Shown piece by piece: positions 8,267 to 16,269 of a stretch of 64,000 bases of DNA. The translations under genes were made by a program, and so were the position numbers. How positions within the stretch are numbered: position 1 is the first letter of the stretch; every line of letters starts with the position of its first letter. Source of the stretch: Rheinheimera sp. D18. GTDB lineage: Bacteria; Pseudomonadota; Gammaproteobacteria; Enterobacterales; Alteromonadaceae. Where the stretch lies: assembly GCF_004345025.1 (NCBI RefSeq), contig NZ_CP037745.1, positions 620,001 to 684,000 of the forward strand, in the 5' to 3' direction. The notes beneath the pieces were generated by a model that ran no database searches, was not told the origin of the DNA, and saw nothing but the letters and a program-made list of their open reading frames with translations.

Positions 8267-9562
8267 ATGAATGCAGTGAACCAAAACAACAATAAAAATG
8301 AACAACAGGTTATTGCCGACTTGACGCAAACTGCACAGCAGCAGTTAGAGGCCAGTTTAGTCGATTTTTCTAGCCAGCTATTAAATGCGCAGCAACAACA
8401 GTTGCAACATTTTGCTACTACGGTAATTGCTGATAGCCAAAAGCAGTGGCAACAGCGCTTGCTTGAACAAGAGCAGGCCTATCAAAAATTATTTAAAGAT
8501 TGGCAGCAAACTAAGCTGCAGCTAGATTCGACAGCATCTGTTAATGGCGTCGATAATCAAGAGCTAATCAAGTTACGTCAGCAATATCAAAGCGCTAGCG
8601 AAGAGTTAGAAACCGTCAAACAAAAATTGACAGATTCACTACAAGACCGTTCTGAACACGCTATGCAGCTTGAACATTTGCAGCAACATTTAAAGCAAGT
8701 GCAACAGTCTGGAAGTAGTAATGCTGATACAGAACACAAACTGCAACAAGCTGAGCAGCGTGTTAGCCAACTTCAGCAGCAAATAGCTGGCGCCGAGGCC
8801 GACGCCGAGCAAGCTAAAGCTGCCCTGCATGAAATGAAACTGGTGGTGCAACAAAGTAAAACAGAGCTTAAGCTTGCCGTTGAGCAGCAACAAAGCCAAG
8901 TACAGCAAATTAATGCTCTACAAGCCAAATATGAACAACAGCTTGAGCACCTGCAACAGCAATTAGTAGAACAAACCAAAGCTTTTGCTGAAGAGCAGCA
9001 GCATTTTGCACAAGTAGAGCTTGCACAGCAGGAACGGCAGCAGGCGATGGTGCAGTTGCAGCAAGAAGTGTATGACCGTAAAAAAACGCATGAACTACAG
9101 CAACAAAAAATTCAGCAATTACAGCAACAGGTTGCGTCGGTATCTGAGCAGCATCAAGCACAAGTCGAGCAGTTACAGCAGCAAGTTGCAGAAGCGCAGC
9201 AGCAACTTGATGCAGCGGATCAGCAATTAGCGCTAACGCAAAATGAGGCAAGTAATTTAGGCTCTGAGCTTACTCGTCTGCAAGCTGACTATGTTAATTT
9301 AACTGAACAAAGCCAAAATAGTCAGAATAAACAGCAAAAACTAGAAGGCCAACTTGAACATGCGCAGAACCGTCAATATGCCGCTGAGCAAAAGCAACAA
9401 CAAGAAGCCGATAGTAGCCGCGAGCTGATCCGTACCCTGCGTATTGAACTACAACAGCAGCAGGAAGCGCATCAGTTGCAAATTCAAGATATGGAAGAGC
9501 GCTTGATGGAATTCAAACTTAAGTTTGAATATGCGCAAAAACAGCTGAAAGTAATCAGCTAA
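8267..9562 (+). CDS. Gln-rich coiled-coil protein of unknown function
   Basis: A 431-residue protein that I do not recognise. From about residue 45 to the end it is almost continuous heptad-like coiled coil, very rich in Gln with Glu, Ala and Leu (many LQQQ and EQLQQQ runs). There is no signal peptide or membrane segment, so it should be cytoplasmic. It ends with a more charged, less Gln-rich block (MEERLMEFKLKFEYAQKQLK) that might be a partner-binding part. The ribosome site is weak (GAGAG 8 bases upstream). It is transcribed alone. A structural, scaffold or KfrA-like DNA-binding role can be imagined, but nothing in the sequence proves one. Confidence 0.75.
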   Translation: MNAVNQNNNKNEQQVIADLTQTAQQQLEASLVDFSSQLLNAQQQQLQHFATTVIADSQKQWQQRLLEQEQAYQKLFKDWQQTKLQLDSTASVNGVDNQELIKLRQQYQSASEELETVKQKLTDSLQDRSEHAMQLEHLQQHLKQVQQSGSSNADTEHKLQQAEQRVSQLQQQIAGAEADAEQAKAALHEMKLVVQQSKTELKLAVEQQQSQVQQINALQAKYEQQLEHLQQQLVEQTKAFAEEQQHFAQVELAQQERQQAMVQLQQEVYDRKKTHELQQQKIQQLQQQVASVSEQHQAQVEQLQQQVAEAQQQLDAADQQLALTQNEASNLGSELTRLQADYVNLTEQSQNSQNKQQKLEGQLEHAQNRQYAAEQKQQQEADSSRELIRTLRIELQQQQEAHQLQIQDMEERLMEFKLKFEYAQKQLKVIS

Positions 9563-9596
9563 ATTTAATAGGTACTTGCTACCCATTCGTAATAAT

Positions 9597-9670
9597 TACA
9601 GCCTTAGTGCACGCAGCAGTATTACTACTGTAGCGCATTAAGGCTGTAACTGTTTTCATCGTTACAGCCT
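9597..9670 (+). promoter_or_regulatory. Leader with two mutually exclusive hairpins upstream of DUF416 gene
   Basis: Segment TTACAGCCTTA (9597-9607) pairs with TAAGGCTGTAA (9639-9649), with inner pairing CAGTA/TACTG. The same right arm (AGGCTGTAAC, 9641-9650) also pairs perfectly with GTTACAGCCT at 9661-9670. One arm can pair with only one of the two, as in attenuators. The first hairpin may also end the upstream coiled-coil gene. Confidence 0.5.
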
Positions 9671-9687
9671 ATGCCTTCAGGACAAAA

Positions 9688-10299
9688 ATGAAACAAAAAG
9701 CCAATAATTTTCAAGTAATGCGCGAACTGAGTTTTTATCAGCAAGCCGCTATCGCTGCAACCTTGCTAGAGCGGATGTTGCCAAATTACGAGTTGTTTGC
9801 CGAAGTAACGCAAACGGGTGATGCCCAATTAACGCGCCATATTCTTACCTTGGTATGGGAGTGGCTAACGGTAAAAAAAGTTAAAATTAACTTTGAAAAA
9901 TTATCTGATGAGTTGGATCAAGTAACACCAGAAGTAACTAATTTTGATATCTTTGGTGTGTACCCCGCAGTTGACTGTGCTACAGCATTGGACATGATGT
10001 TAAGTGGTATAGCGCAGCAAGACGCCAGTGAATTTATTAATGTGGCGAAAATTTCTCAAGCAACAGTCGCGCGTTTAATAGAGCACGAGAGTATTGATGA
10101 TGATATTACTACTGAAGCTGAGTTGAAAAAAATTGTGCGCGATCATCCATTAATGCAATATGAAATGGACTGTTTTGCTGAGTTAATTGCGCTGGTAACA
10201 CCGTTAAAGCAATTTGGTCGTGAAGAACGTCAGCAGTTGCAAAACTGGGTAAAAGAGCAAGGACTAACCAATTTAGGTATGGAACTTAGCTCTAGTTAA
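9688..10299 (+). CDS. DUF416 family protein, YjaG-like
   Basis: A 203-residue cytoplasmic protein matching the YjaG/DUF416 family in length (E. coli YjaG is about 196 residues) and in motifs. These are a helical N-terminus with LLERMLPNYELF, a WEWL block, then DIFGVYPAVDCATALDMMLSG, which is typical of the family. The C-terminal half is predicted helical. Function is unknown; the family is widespread in gammaproteobacteria. It lies between the coiled-coil gene and the convergent rsmD, and its upstream leader has a switch-like pair of hairpins. Confidence 0.85.
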   Translation: MKQKANNFQVMRELSFYQQAAIAATLLERMLPNYELFAEVTQTGDAQLTRHILTLVWEWLTVKKVKINFEKLSDELDQVTPEVTNFDIFGVYPAVDCATALDMMLSGIAQQDASEFINVAKISQATVARLIEHESIDDDITTEAELKKIVRDHPLMQYEMDCFAELIALVTPLKQFGREERQQLQNWVKEQGLTNLGMELSSS

Positions 10300-10347
10300 T
10301 AAGTGCGGATTAGAACCTAGGCTAACCTATCAATTTACGCATGATGG

Positions 10348-10971
10348 TTAGCTGCGCTGGTACAGGCGATACGCTAGTTGACCAGCAATTTTTTCTTTTA
10401 GTAAACGCCAGTTTACCGGCAGTTCTGCTACTTTAAGCTCTTTCTCGGTTTCTAAATAAATTAGCGCGTTTTCTGTTAACCAATGATTTTTTTCTAATGC
10501 TTGGCAGCAGTTAATGGCTAGATCTTTGCGAAATGGCGGGTCAATAAACACTAGGTTGTATTGTTGGGTTGCTGTGCTTGCTAACCAGCTTAAGCAGTCT
10601 TTATTTACGACATGGGCGTTATCGCATTTTAGCAAGGTTAAGTTTTTAGTCAGGTTTTTCGCTAGCGGCAGCTCGCGCTCAATTAAGGTGGCGTGGCTGG
10701 CATAACGTGACAACGCTTCTATCGCTAAACTGCCGCTACCAGAAAAGCAATCAAGCACATTAGCACCGTCTATATCATGCATTAACCAGTTAAATAGCGT
10801 CTCTTTAACTCTATCGCTAGTGGGCCGTAAGCCGTCAGCATCTAAGACCGCTAATTTACGACCACGCCATTTACCGCTAATAACTCTTACTTCGCCAGGT
10901 GCACCGCTAACGGCAGCTAGTTTATTAGCTTTGTTGGGCGAGTTTTTTGCTCTGCTTTTTACCTGTTTCAT
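10348..10971 (-). CDS. rsmD: 16S rRNA (guanine966-N2)-methyltransferase
   Basis: RsmD methylates N2 of G966 in 16S rRNA during 30S assembly, using SAM. The protein is 207 residues, the usual length. The SAM-binding motif is VLDCFSGSGSLAIEALSR, followed by the acidic loop LIERE; the catalytic motif for N2-guanine methylation is DPPF in FIDPPFRKD. A basic N-terminal tail precedes the RVISGKWRGRKL block typical of the family. It is divergent from ftsY, the conserved rsmD/ftsYEX arrangement of gammaproteobacteria. Confidence 0.95.
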   Translation of the reverse strand: MKQVKSRAKNSPNKANKLAAVSGAPGEVRVISGKWRGRKLAVLDADGLRPTSDRVKETLFNWLMHDIDGANVLDCFSGSGSLAIEALSRYASHATLIERELPLAKNLTKNLTLLKCDNAHVVNKDCLSWLASTATQQYNLVFIDPPFRKDLAINCCQALEKNHWLTENALIYLETEKELKVAELPVNWRLLKEKIAGQLAYRLYQRS

Positions 10972-11053
10972 CTAATCCGTTTTGCCTTTAACACAAAGGT
11001 GTTAGTATATCTGTCAAGTTTACCTTAGTTTTTAACTGCATACACTTACGCTT

Positions 11054-12217
11054 ATGAGCAAAAAAAATAAACTCTTCTCTTGGCTGGGGTTTGGTAAAGA
11101 AGACCGTCAAGCAGAAACCACTACGTCACACACTGAACCATCAGACACGGCGGTGCATAGCACTGAGCCGGCTGAACCCATATTGCCTGAAACCACGCTG
11201 GTTAAAGCCATAGTTGGTCAGCCTGTTATTAGCGAAAAAGTTACTGAACCTGACGTGGCGACAGAGCCTAGCATTATAGTTGAGCCAACAAAAAAAGTAG
11301 GCTTTTTTGCCCGACTTAAACAGGGTTTATCTAAAACCAGCCAAAATTTAGGTTCAGGCTTAGCTGATTTATTTAGCGGGCGTAAGATCGACGAAGAGCT
11401 ATACGAAGAGCTAGAAACCCAGCTGTTAATGGCTGATGTAGGTGTAGACACCACGCAAAAGCTGATTAGTCAACTTGAGCAGCATGCTAGCCGTAAAGCA
11501 CTAAAAGACTCGACTCTGTTATTTGATAAGCTGCAATCAGATATGGCAGCTTTGTTACATGATGTGGAAAAACCACTGCAGCCAGTCAATGAAACTGGGC
11601 CGTTTGTTATTTTAATGGTTGGAGTTAATGGTGTCGGTAAAACCACCACCATTGGCAAGATGGCGCAGCAGTTTAGGCAACAGGGTAAAAGTGTGATGTT
11701 AGCTGCCGGTGATACCTTTCGTGCTGCTGCGGTCGAGCAGTTACAGGTGTGGGGTGAACGTAACCATATACCTGTTATCGCTCAGCATACCGGCGCCGAT
11801 AGCGCATCAGTCATTTTTGATGCGTATCAGGCAGCAAAAGCACGTAAAGTAGATGTGCTTATTGCCGACACCGCCGGTCGGTTGCAGAATAAAGCGCATT
11901 TAATGGAAGAGTTAAAGAAAATTGTCCGAGTACTGCAAAAAATAGACGTAGCTGCGCCACATGAGGTAATGCTGACGCTAGATGCGGGAACCGGACAGAA
12001 CGCACTGAACCAAGCTAAGGTATTTAATGAAGCCATACCGTTAACCGGTATCAGCTTAACTAAATTAGACGGTACGGCCAAAGGTGGAGTAATTTTTGCC
12101 ATTGCTGATCAGTTTAAAGTGCCACTGCGTTATATCGGTGTAGGTGAGGGCATTGACGACTTGCGGGTATTTAATAGCCAAGACTTTATTCGCGCCTTAT
12201 TCAACCGGGAAGTATAA
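11054..12217 (+). CDS. ftsY: Signal recognition particle receptor FtsY
   Basis: FtsY is the SRP receptor GTPase that docks ribosome-nascent chain complexes at the membrane. It has 387 residues: an acidic, low-complexity A domain (about 1-85) and then the NG domain, beginning with the amphipathic KKVGFFARLKQGLSKTS segment. GTPase motifs are GVNGVGKTTTIGKMA (G1), DTFRAAA, DTAGRLQNKAHLMEEL (G3) and TKLDGTAKGG (G4). It is first in ftsY-ftsE-ftsX, with 2 bp to ftsE. Confidence 0.97.
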   Translation: MSKKNKLFSWLGFGKEDRQAETTTSHTEPSDTAVHSTEPAEPILPETTLVKAIVGQPVISEKVTEPDVATEPSIIVEPTKKVGFFARLKQGLSKTSQNLGSGLADLFSGRKIDEELYEELETQLLMADVGVDTTQKLISQLEQHASRKALKDSTLLFDKLQSDMAALLHDVEKPLQPVNETGPFVILMVGVNGVGKTTTIGKMAQQFRQQGKSVMLAAGDTFRAAAVEQLQVWGERNHIPVIAQHTGADSASVIFDAYQAAKARKVDVLIADTAGRLQNKAHLMEELKKIVRVLQKIDVAAPHEVMLTLDAGTGQNALNQAKVFNEAIPLTGISLTKLDGTAKGGVIFAIADQFKVPLRYIGVGEGIDDLRVFNSQDFIRALFNREV

Positions 12218-12219
12218 CC

Positions 12220-12906
12220 ATGCTGGAGTTTGATCAAGTTAGTAAAAGTTACGCCGGCGGTTTTGTTGCGTTAGACCGGGTGAGCTTTAAACTAGAAAAA
12301 GGTGAAATGGCATTTTTGACTGGGCATTCAGGCGCTGGCAAAAGTACGCTATTAAAACTTATTAGCTTGATTGAACGTCCGAGTGTTGGCCGCGTGCTAA
12401 TTAACGATGTTGATTTAAGCCGGATTCGCCGGCCACTTATTCCATACGTGCGTCGTGATATCGGTATTATTTTTCAAAACCATCGCTTACTGATGAACCA
12501 TACCGTATTTGATAATGTTGCTCTGCCATTAGTGATAGAGGGCTTTAGTGGTAAAGACATGGTAAAGCGGGTACATGCTGCGCTAGATAAAGTCGGCTTG
12601 CTAGATAAAGTGCGTTGTTTGCCGCAAACGTTATCTGGCGGTGAACAGCAGCGCGTAGGTATTGCCCGTGCCGTGGTGAATAAACCACCACTATTACTAG
12701 CTGACGAACCTACCGGTAACCTTGACCCTGACTTATCAAAAGACATTATGCGGGTATTTGAAGCCTTTAATCAGGTTGGAGTGTCAGTGTTGGTTGCTAC
12801 GCACGACTTAGGTTTAGTCGCGCGTATGAAATATCGCACGCTAACCTTGAAACAAGGCAAGATGATTAATGACGGCTTGCTGCAATATCAAGAGGACCCA
12901 CTATGA
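12220..12906 (+). CDS. ftsE: Cell division ABC ATPase FtsE
   Basis: FtsE is the ATPase of the FtsEX complex, which couples the divisome to periplasmic cell-wall hydrolases. The 228 residues include Walker [13 protein letters not shown], signature LSGGEQQR, Walker [13 protein letters not shown] and the switch His in VLVATHD. The stop overlaps the ftsX start by 4 bases (ATGA), so the two are translationally coupled. Confidence 0.97.
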   Translation: MLEFDQVSKSYAGGFVALDRVSFKLEKGEMAFLTGHSGAGKSTLLKLISLIERPSVGRVLINDVDLSRIRRPLIPYVRRDIGIIFQNHRLLMNHTVFDNVALPLVIEGFSGKDMVKRVHAALDKVGLLDKVRCLPQTLSGGEQQRVGIARAVVNKPPLLLADEPTGNLDPDLSKDIMRVFEAFNQVGVSVLVATHDLGLVARMKYRTLTLKQGKMINDGLLQYQEDPL

Positions 12907-13886
12907 GTATTTTATTTTCGGGTCGAGTAAGTAGTGGCGCAACAACCCGCAAAGTCGGTGTTGGTCGGCGTTTTTTCATGTTTTGGGTTAACCATGTGCG
13001 CCAAGCATTATTTAGCCTTGGTGAGCTGTGGCGTACGCCCTCGGCGTCTATTCTTACCATTGGTGTACTTGGCGTTAGCCTTACTTTACCGGCAACACTG
13101 CATCTGCTGGTTAAAAACGTACAACAGGTCAGTGACAGCTTTACTCAAGCGGCTGAAATAAGTTTATTTATTCGAGAGGGGGTTAGCGACACACAAATCA
13201 GTAGCCTGCATAAAATCCTGCAGGCAGATCAAGATATTGCTCGGGTTACACACATTAGTAAACAACAGGCCTTAGCTGAATTTGCTCAAGTAAGCGGTTT
13301 TGGCTCGGCGTTAAATTACCTAACCGATAACCCGCTGCCTGATGTGCTGCTAATACTACCAAAAAACACCAGTGCCGATAGTGCTCGGCAGTTGATGGCG
13401 CGATTGTCTAAAGAACGTATTGTCGAATTTGGCAAGCTGGACATTGATTGGCTAACTCGGCTTGATGCTATTGTTAGCCTATTGCGCCAAGCTGTACTTA
13501 TTATTGCGGTGTTATTGCTCGGTGCAGTATTGCTGATTATAGGTAATACCATCCGTCTGTCTATTATGAGTAAAAAAGACGAAATTGAAGTAATGAAGCT
13601 GGTTGGCGCAACCGACGCCTTTATTCAGCGGCCATTCTTGTATAGCGGCATATGGTATGGCGTATTTGGCGGTTTATTAGCTTTTTTAATCGTCGAAACC
13701 ATGTTGTGGTGGCTGCAAGGTGCTATTGTTAGTGTTACGTCGTTATATGAAAGTGAATTTCACTTAATGGCGCTGAGTATGGCTGAATTTTTAAGTCTGA
13801 TGTTACTTGCAATACTGCTTGGCCTAAGTGGCTCTTATTTATCGGTGCGCCGTCATATAAGCGCTATTGAACCTACCGGCCCTTAA
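12903..13886 (+). CDS. ftsX: Cell division ABC permease FtsX
   Basis: The membrane partner of FtsE. It has 327 residues, with a cytoplasmic N-terminal stretch, a first membrane helix (ASILTIGVLGVSLTLPATL), a large periplasmic loop to about residue 185, and three C-terminal helices; NTIRLSIMSKKDEIEVMKLVGA is the conserved FtsX cytoplasmic loop. The periplasmic loop would recruit the hydrolase activator EnvC. It is last in the operon; rpoH follows after a gap with its own operator. Confidence 0.96.
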   Translation: MSILFSGRVSSGATTRKVGVGRRFFMFWVNHVRQALFSLGELWRTPSASILTIGVLGVSLTLPATLHLLVKNVQQVSDSFTQAAEISLFIREGVSDTQISSLHKILQADQDIARVTHISKQQALAEFAQVSGFGSALNYLTDNPLPDVLLILPKNTSADSARQLMARLSKERIVEFGKLDIDWLTRLDAIVSLLRQAVLIIAVLLLGAVLLIIGNTIRLSIMSKKDEIEVMKLVGATDAFIQRPFLYSGIWYGVFGGLLAFLIVETMLWWLQGAIVSVTSLYESEFHLMALSMAEFLSLMLLAILLGLSGSYLSVRRHISAIEPTGP

Positions 13887-13950
13887 TAGCATTTCATTAT
13901 TACATTCTATTTTTTAGATTAAGCAGTTCTAAAGTTTGATGAAACTTAAA

Positions 13951-13977
13951 TTAGCACTCTATGTCAAAGAGTGCTAA
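13951..13977. promoter_or_regulatory. CIRCE operator (HrcA binding site) upstream of rpoH
   Basis: TTAGCACTC (13951-13959), nine spacer bases, GAGTGCTAA (13969-13977): a letter-perfect match to the CIRCE consensus bound by the HrcA heat-shock repressor. It lies 34 bases before the rpoH start chosen here. HrcA itself is encoded at 28291. I found no second CIRCE in the window, including in front of dnaK or hrcA. Confidence 0.93.
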
Positions 13978-14011
13978 TATCGATGCAATTAGTTTAGGAC
14001 AGGACGCAAAA

Positions 14012-14863
14012 ATGAGCGATACAGCAGAAATGATCTCCTTACCCGTAGCAACCAGCAGCAGCTTGGAAGCGTACACTCATGCTGTCAGTTCCATTGCCAT
14101 GTTAACTGCAGATGCAGAGCGCAGCTTGGCTGAACGCTTACACCAAAACGGTGATTTAGAAGCTGCACGTCAGCTAATTATGTCGCACTTGCGCTTTGTA
14201 GTGCATATTGCTCGCAGCTATTCAGGTTATGGTTTACCGGTAAGTGATTTAATTCAAGAAGGTAATATTGGTCTGATGAAAGCGGTAAAACGCTTTGATC
14301 CAAATGTTGGCGTGCGCTTAGTATCATTTGCTGTGCACTGGATAAAAGCCGAGATCCATGAGTACGTGCTGAAAAACTGGCGCATAGTTAAAATTGCGAC
14401 CACTAAAGCGCAACGCAAATTGTTTTTTAACCTGCGTAAAGCGAAAAAGCATTTAGGCTGGTTTAATCAAGAAGAAGTGAAAAACGTTGCTGAGTCGTTA
14501 GGTGTTGCGGAGCATGAAGTGCGTGAGATGGAAGCACGTATGAGCAACTACGACATGCCGTTTGATGCTCCAGATGAAAACGAAGAAGCGGCTTACACTG
14601 CGCCAGTGTATTATTTGGAAGATAAAGCATCAGACTTAGCAAACCGTATTGAAGAAGACCAGTGGGATACCGCAGCAGTTGACCGTCTGCAAGCCGCAAT
14701 GCGCACGCTTGATGAGCGTAGTCAGGATATTGTGCGAGCGCGTTGGTTAGACAATAACAAGTTAACCCTGCAAGAGTTGGCTGACCGTTATAGTGTTTCT
14801 GCGGAACGCGTGCGTCAGTTAGAAAAAAATGCGATGAAAAAATTACAGGCTGTACTGAGTTAG
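14012..14863 (+). CDS. rpoH: RNA polymerase heat-shock sigma factor (sigma-32)
   Basis: RpoH directs RNA polymerase to heat-shock promoters. I start it at 14012 (283 aa; the E. coli protein has 284). This ATG has an AGGAC-type ribosome site and the family's normal N-terminus, while the upstream ATG at 13961 lies inside the CIRCE spacer. Landmarks: [33 protein letters not shown] (region 2), the RpoH box stretch [10 protein letters not shown], and the region 4 helix-turn-helix near [21 protein letters not shown]. It is monocistronic with a strong terminator. Control by HrcA is inferred from the operator. Confidence 0.97.
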   Translation: MSDTAEMISLPVATSSSLEAYTHAVSSIAMLTADAERSLAERLHQNGDLEAARQLIMSHLRFVVHIARSYSGYGLPVSDLIQEGNIGLMKAVKRFDPNVGVRLVSFAVHWIKAEIHEYVLKNWRIVKIATTKAQRKLFFNLRKAKKHLGWFNQEEVKNVAESLGVAEHEVREMEARMSNYDMPFDAPDENEEAAYTAPVYYLEDKASDLANRIEEDQWDTAAVDRLQAAMRTLDERSQDIVRARWLDNNKLTLQELADRYSVSAERVRQLEKNAMKKLQAVLS

Positions 14864-14890
14864 TAACGCAAACAATTTTCGGTTTGGTTA

Positions 14891-14922
14891 ATGCCGGTCA
14901 GTTAAGCTGACCGGCATTTTTA
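14891..14922 (+). terminator. Rho-independent terminator of rpoH
   Basis: ATGCCGGTCAG (14891-14901), a 5-nt loop, CTGACCGGCAT (14907-14917), then TTTT. Confidence 0.9.
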
Positions 14923-14957
14923 TTTCTACTGGCGTAAGTAAGAACATGTTCTCTGTG

Positions 14958-15506
14958 CTAGTACGAATACTCTTCTATGCTATCAACTTTTAAGCTATAG
15001 GCTGCTTGGCCTAAATCATGCGACATCACTTCCGTTGTTAGCGTACCGGTGATCCAAAACGGCGAATAAATCATGTCGGCATTTAATTTTTTTGCTCCGC
15101 TGACAAAAATCATTTGGTTTGGCGGCGGCGGCGGCACGTGAATACAAGCACCGAAATAGGGCACTAAAAAGAAGCTGGTAACGTTTTGCGCGTTATCGAA
15201 CTCTAGCGGCACCACAAAGCCCGGGATCCGTACCTTAGTGTTGTTATATTTTTCTACAACCTTGGCCGAGCTAAGTATTTGCTGCCACTGTTTTGCTGCA
15301 GGGTCATCGCCTTGATAGTTCTCATCAAACGGCGATGGCTTAGTATAATCGTGTTCTACTTCTGGTAATTGTTGTAATGCTTTTAAGTCTTCTTCAGGCA
15401 TTAAATCTGTCCACTCAAGCGTGGTAACATCATTAGCGCTGGCCGTGACACAAAGCAGACATGCGACCAGTGTCAAATATAACGCAATAGATAACGTTCG
15501 TAGCAT
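14958..15506 (-). CDS. DUF3299 family exported protein
   Basis: A 182-residue secreted protein with a signal peptide ending around TASAND. Family motifs are LEWTDLMPEEDL near the N-terminus, then KVRIPGFVVPLE and FFLVPYFGACIHVPPPPPNQ, whose Cys/His pair and poly-Pro loop suggest metal binding. It is divergent from an ABC ATPase/permease pair. The combination is recurrent in gammaproteobacteria and, as I recall, is linked to Zur-regulated zinc uptake in vibrios (Zrg-type cluster). The His-rich DUF2796 partner of that system is not seen here. A zinc role is therefore only a hypothesis. Confidence 0.82.
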   Translation of the reverse strand: MLRTLSIALYLTLVACLLCVTASANDVTTLEWTDLMPEEDLKALQQLPEVEHDYTKPSPFDENYQGDDPAAKQWQQILSSAKVVEKYNNTKVRIPGFVVPLEFDNAQNVTSFFLVPYFGACIHVPPPPPNQMIFVSGAKKLNADMIYSPFWITGTLTTEVMSHDLGQAAYSLKVDSIEEYSY

Positions 15507-15524
15507 TGGAGCTCGCCCCTCTAA

Positions 15525-15550
15525 GTTGGCATAATGGTAAAAACGCCAAC
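15525..15550. promoter_or_regulatory. Inverted repeat in the DUF3299/ABC divergent promoter region
   Basis: GTTGGC (15525-15530) and GCCAAC (15545-15550), 14 bases apart, in the 52-bp gap that must contain both divergent promoters. It is not a convincing Zur box. Confidence 0.35.
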
Positions 15551-15558
15551 ATCATAAC

Positions 15559-16269
15559 ATGACACTAAGGGCGCCTGTGACCGACAAGCCGAAAATTCCC
15601 GCGATTGAACTCAAACAATTACAATTTTATTACCTTGCTAACGGCTGGCAACTTAACGTACCAGAGCTTAGCTTGCGTGTAGGCCAGCACTTATTTGTTC
15701 GTGGTGCGTCTGGTAGTGGTAAAACCACATTATTAAACTTACTTTGTGGTATTACAAAACCTGTTAGCGGCGAACTTTATGTCAGTGGCCAAGCCTTGCA
15801 TAGGTTGTCAAGCAGTGCGCGAGATAGCTTAAGAGCAAAGCATATTGGTGTAGTATTTCAGCAACTAAACCTGATCCCCTATTTATCGGTACTGGACAAC
15901 ACCTTATTAAGCAGTCATTTTGCCGGCCAGAATAAAGCTGATGCCACGGTGCGGGCAAAAGTACTACTGCAGCGGCTTGGCTTAGAGTCAACGATATGGC
16001 ATCAAAAAGCCGCAGCTATTAGCGTTGGCCAACAGCAACGTGTGGCTATTGCTCGGGCGTTGCTACCAAAGCCTACTTTATTAATTGCCGATGAACCTAC
16101 ATCGGCGTTGGATAGCGACAACCGTGATGCGTTTATGAAGGTAATGCTAGCAGAAGCGGATAGCAATGGCTGCACGGTGATATTTGTTAGCCATGATCAA
16201 AGCTTAGCTCAGTACTTTGCTTACCAATTAACGATGCAGAATTTGGCGCTTGGGGTGCAACCATGTTAA
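15559..16269 (+). CDS. ABC transporter ATPase, MacB/LolD type
   Basis: A 236-residue nucleotide-binding subunit of the MacB/LolD/FtsE branch. Walker A is RGASGSGKTTLLN, the signature is degenerate (ISVGQQQRVAIARAL), Walker B is LLIADEPTSALD and the switch is VIFVSHD. The start at 15559 lacks a clear ribosome site; the GTG at 15577 is an alternative. The stop overlaps the permease gene by 7 bases, so the two form one transporter. This branch usually works by mechanotransmission or extraction of membrane-associated substrates, and the substrate here is unknown. Confidence 0.9.
   Translation: MTLRAPVTDKPKIPAIELKQLQFYYLANGWQLNVPELSLRVGQHLFVRGASGSGKTTLLNLLCGITKPVSGELYVSGQALHRLSSSARDSLRAKHIGVVFQQLNLIPYLSVLDNTLLSSHFAGQNKADATVRAKVLLQRLGLESTIWHQKAAAISVGQQQRVAIARALLPKPTLLIADEPTSALDSDNRDAFMKVMLAEADSNGCTVIFVSHDQSLAQYFAYQLTMQNLALGVQPC

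Noticed and set aside
8138-8329. Minus-strand open frame of 63 codons
   Set aside because: It overlaps the start of the coiled-coil gene, has no ribosome site and no recognisable content.
8690-9251. Several Cys-, Ala- or Leu-rich frames antisense to the coiled-coil gene
   Set aside because: They are by-products of the repetitive CAG/CAA codons read on the other strand or in other frames.
9597-9670. Integron attC-like site
   Set aside because: The arms lack the conserved attC core bases (GTTRRRY/RYYYAAC) and there are no cassettes or integrase nearby.
13961-14011. Upstream ATG giving an RpoH 17 residues longer
   Set aside because: The ATG lies in the spacer of the CIRCE operator, has no ribosome site, and the extra residues are not typical of RpoH.
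15507-15558. Zur box between DUF3299 and ABC genes
   Set aside because: The visible repeat (GTTGGC/GCCAAC) does not resemble the AT-rich GTTATA-centred Zur palindrome.
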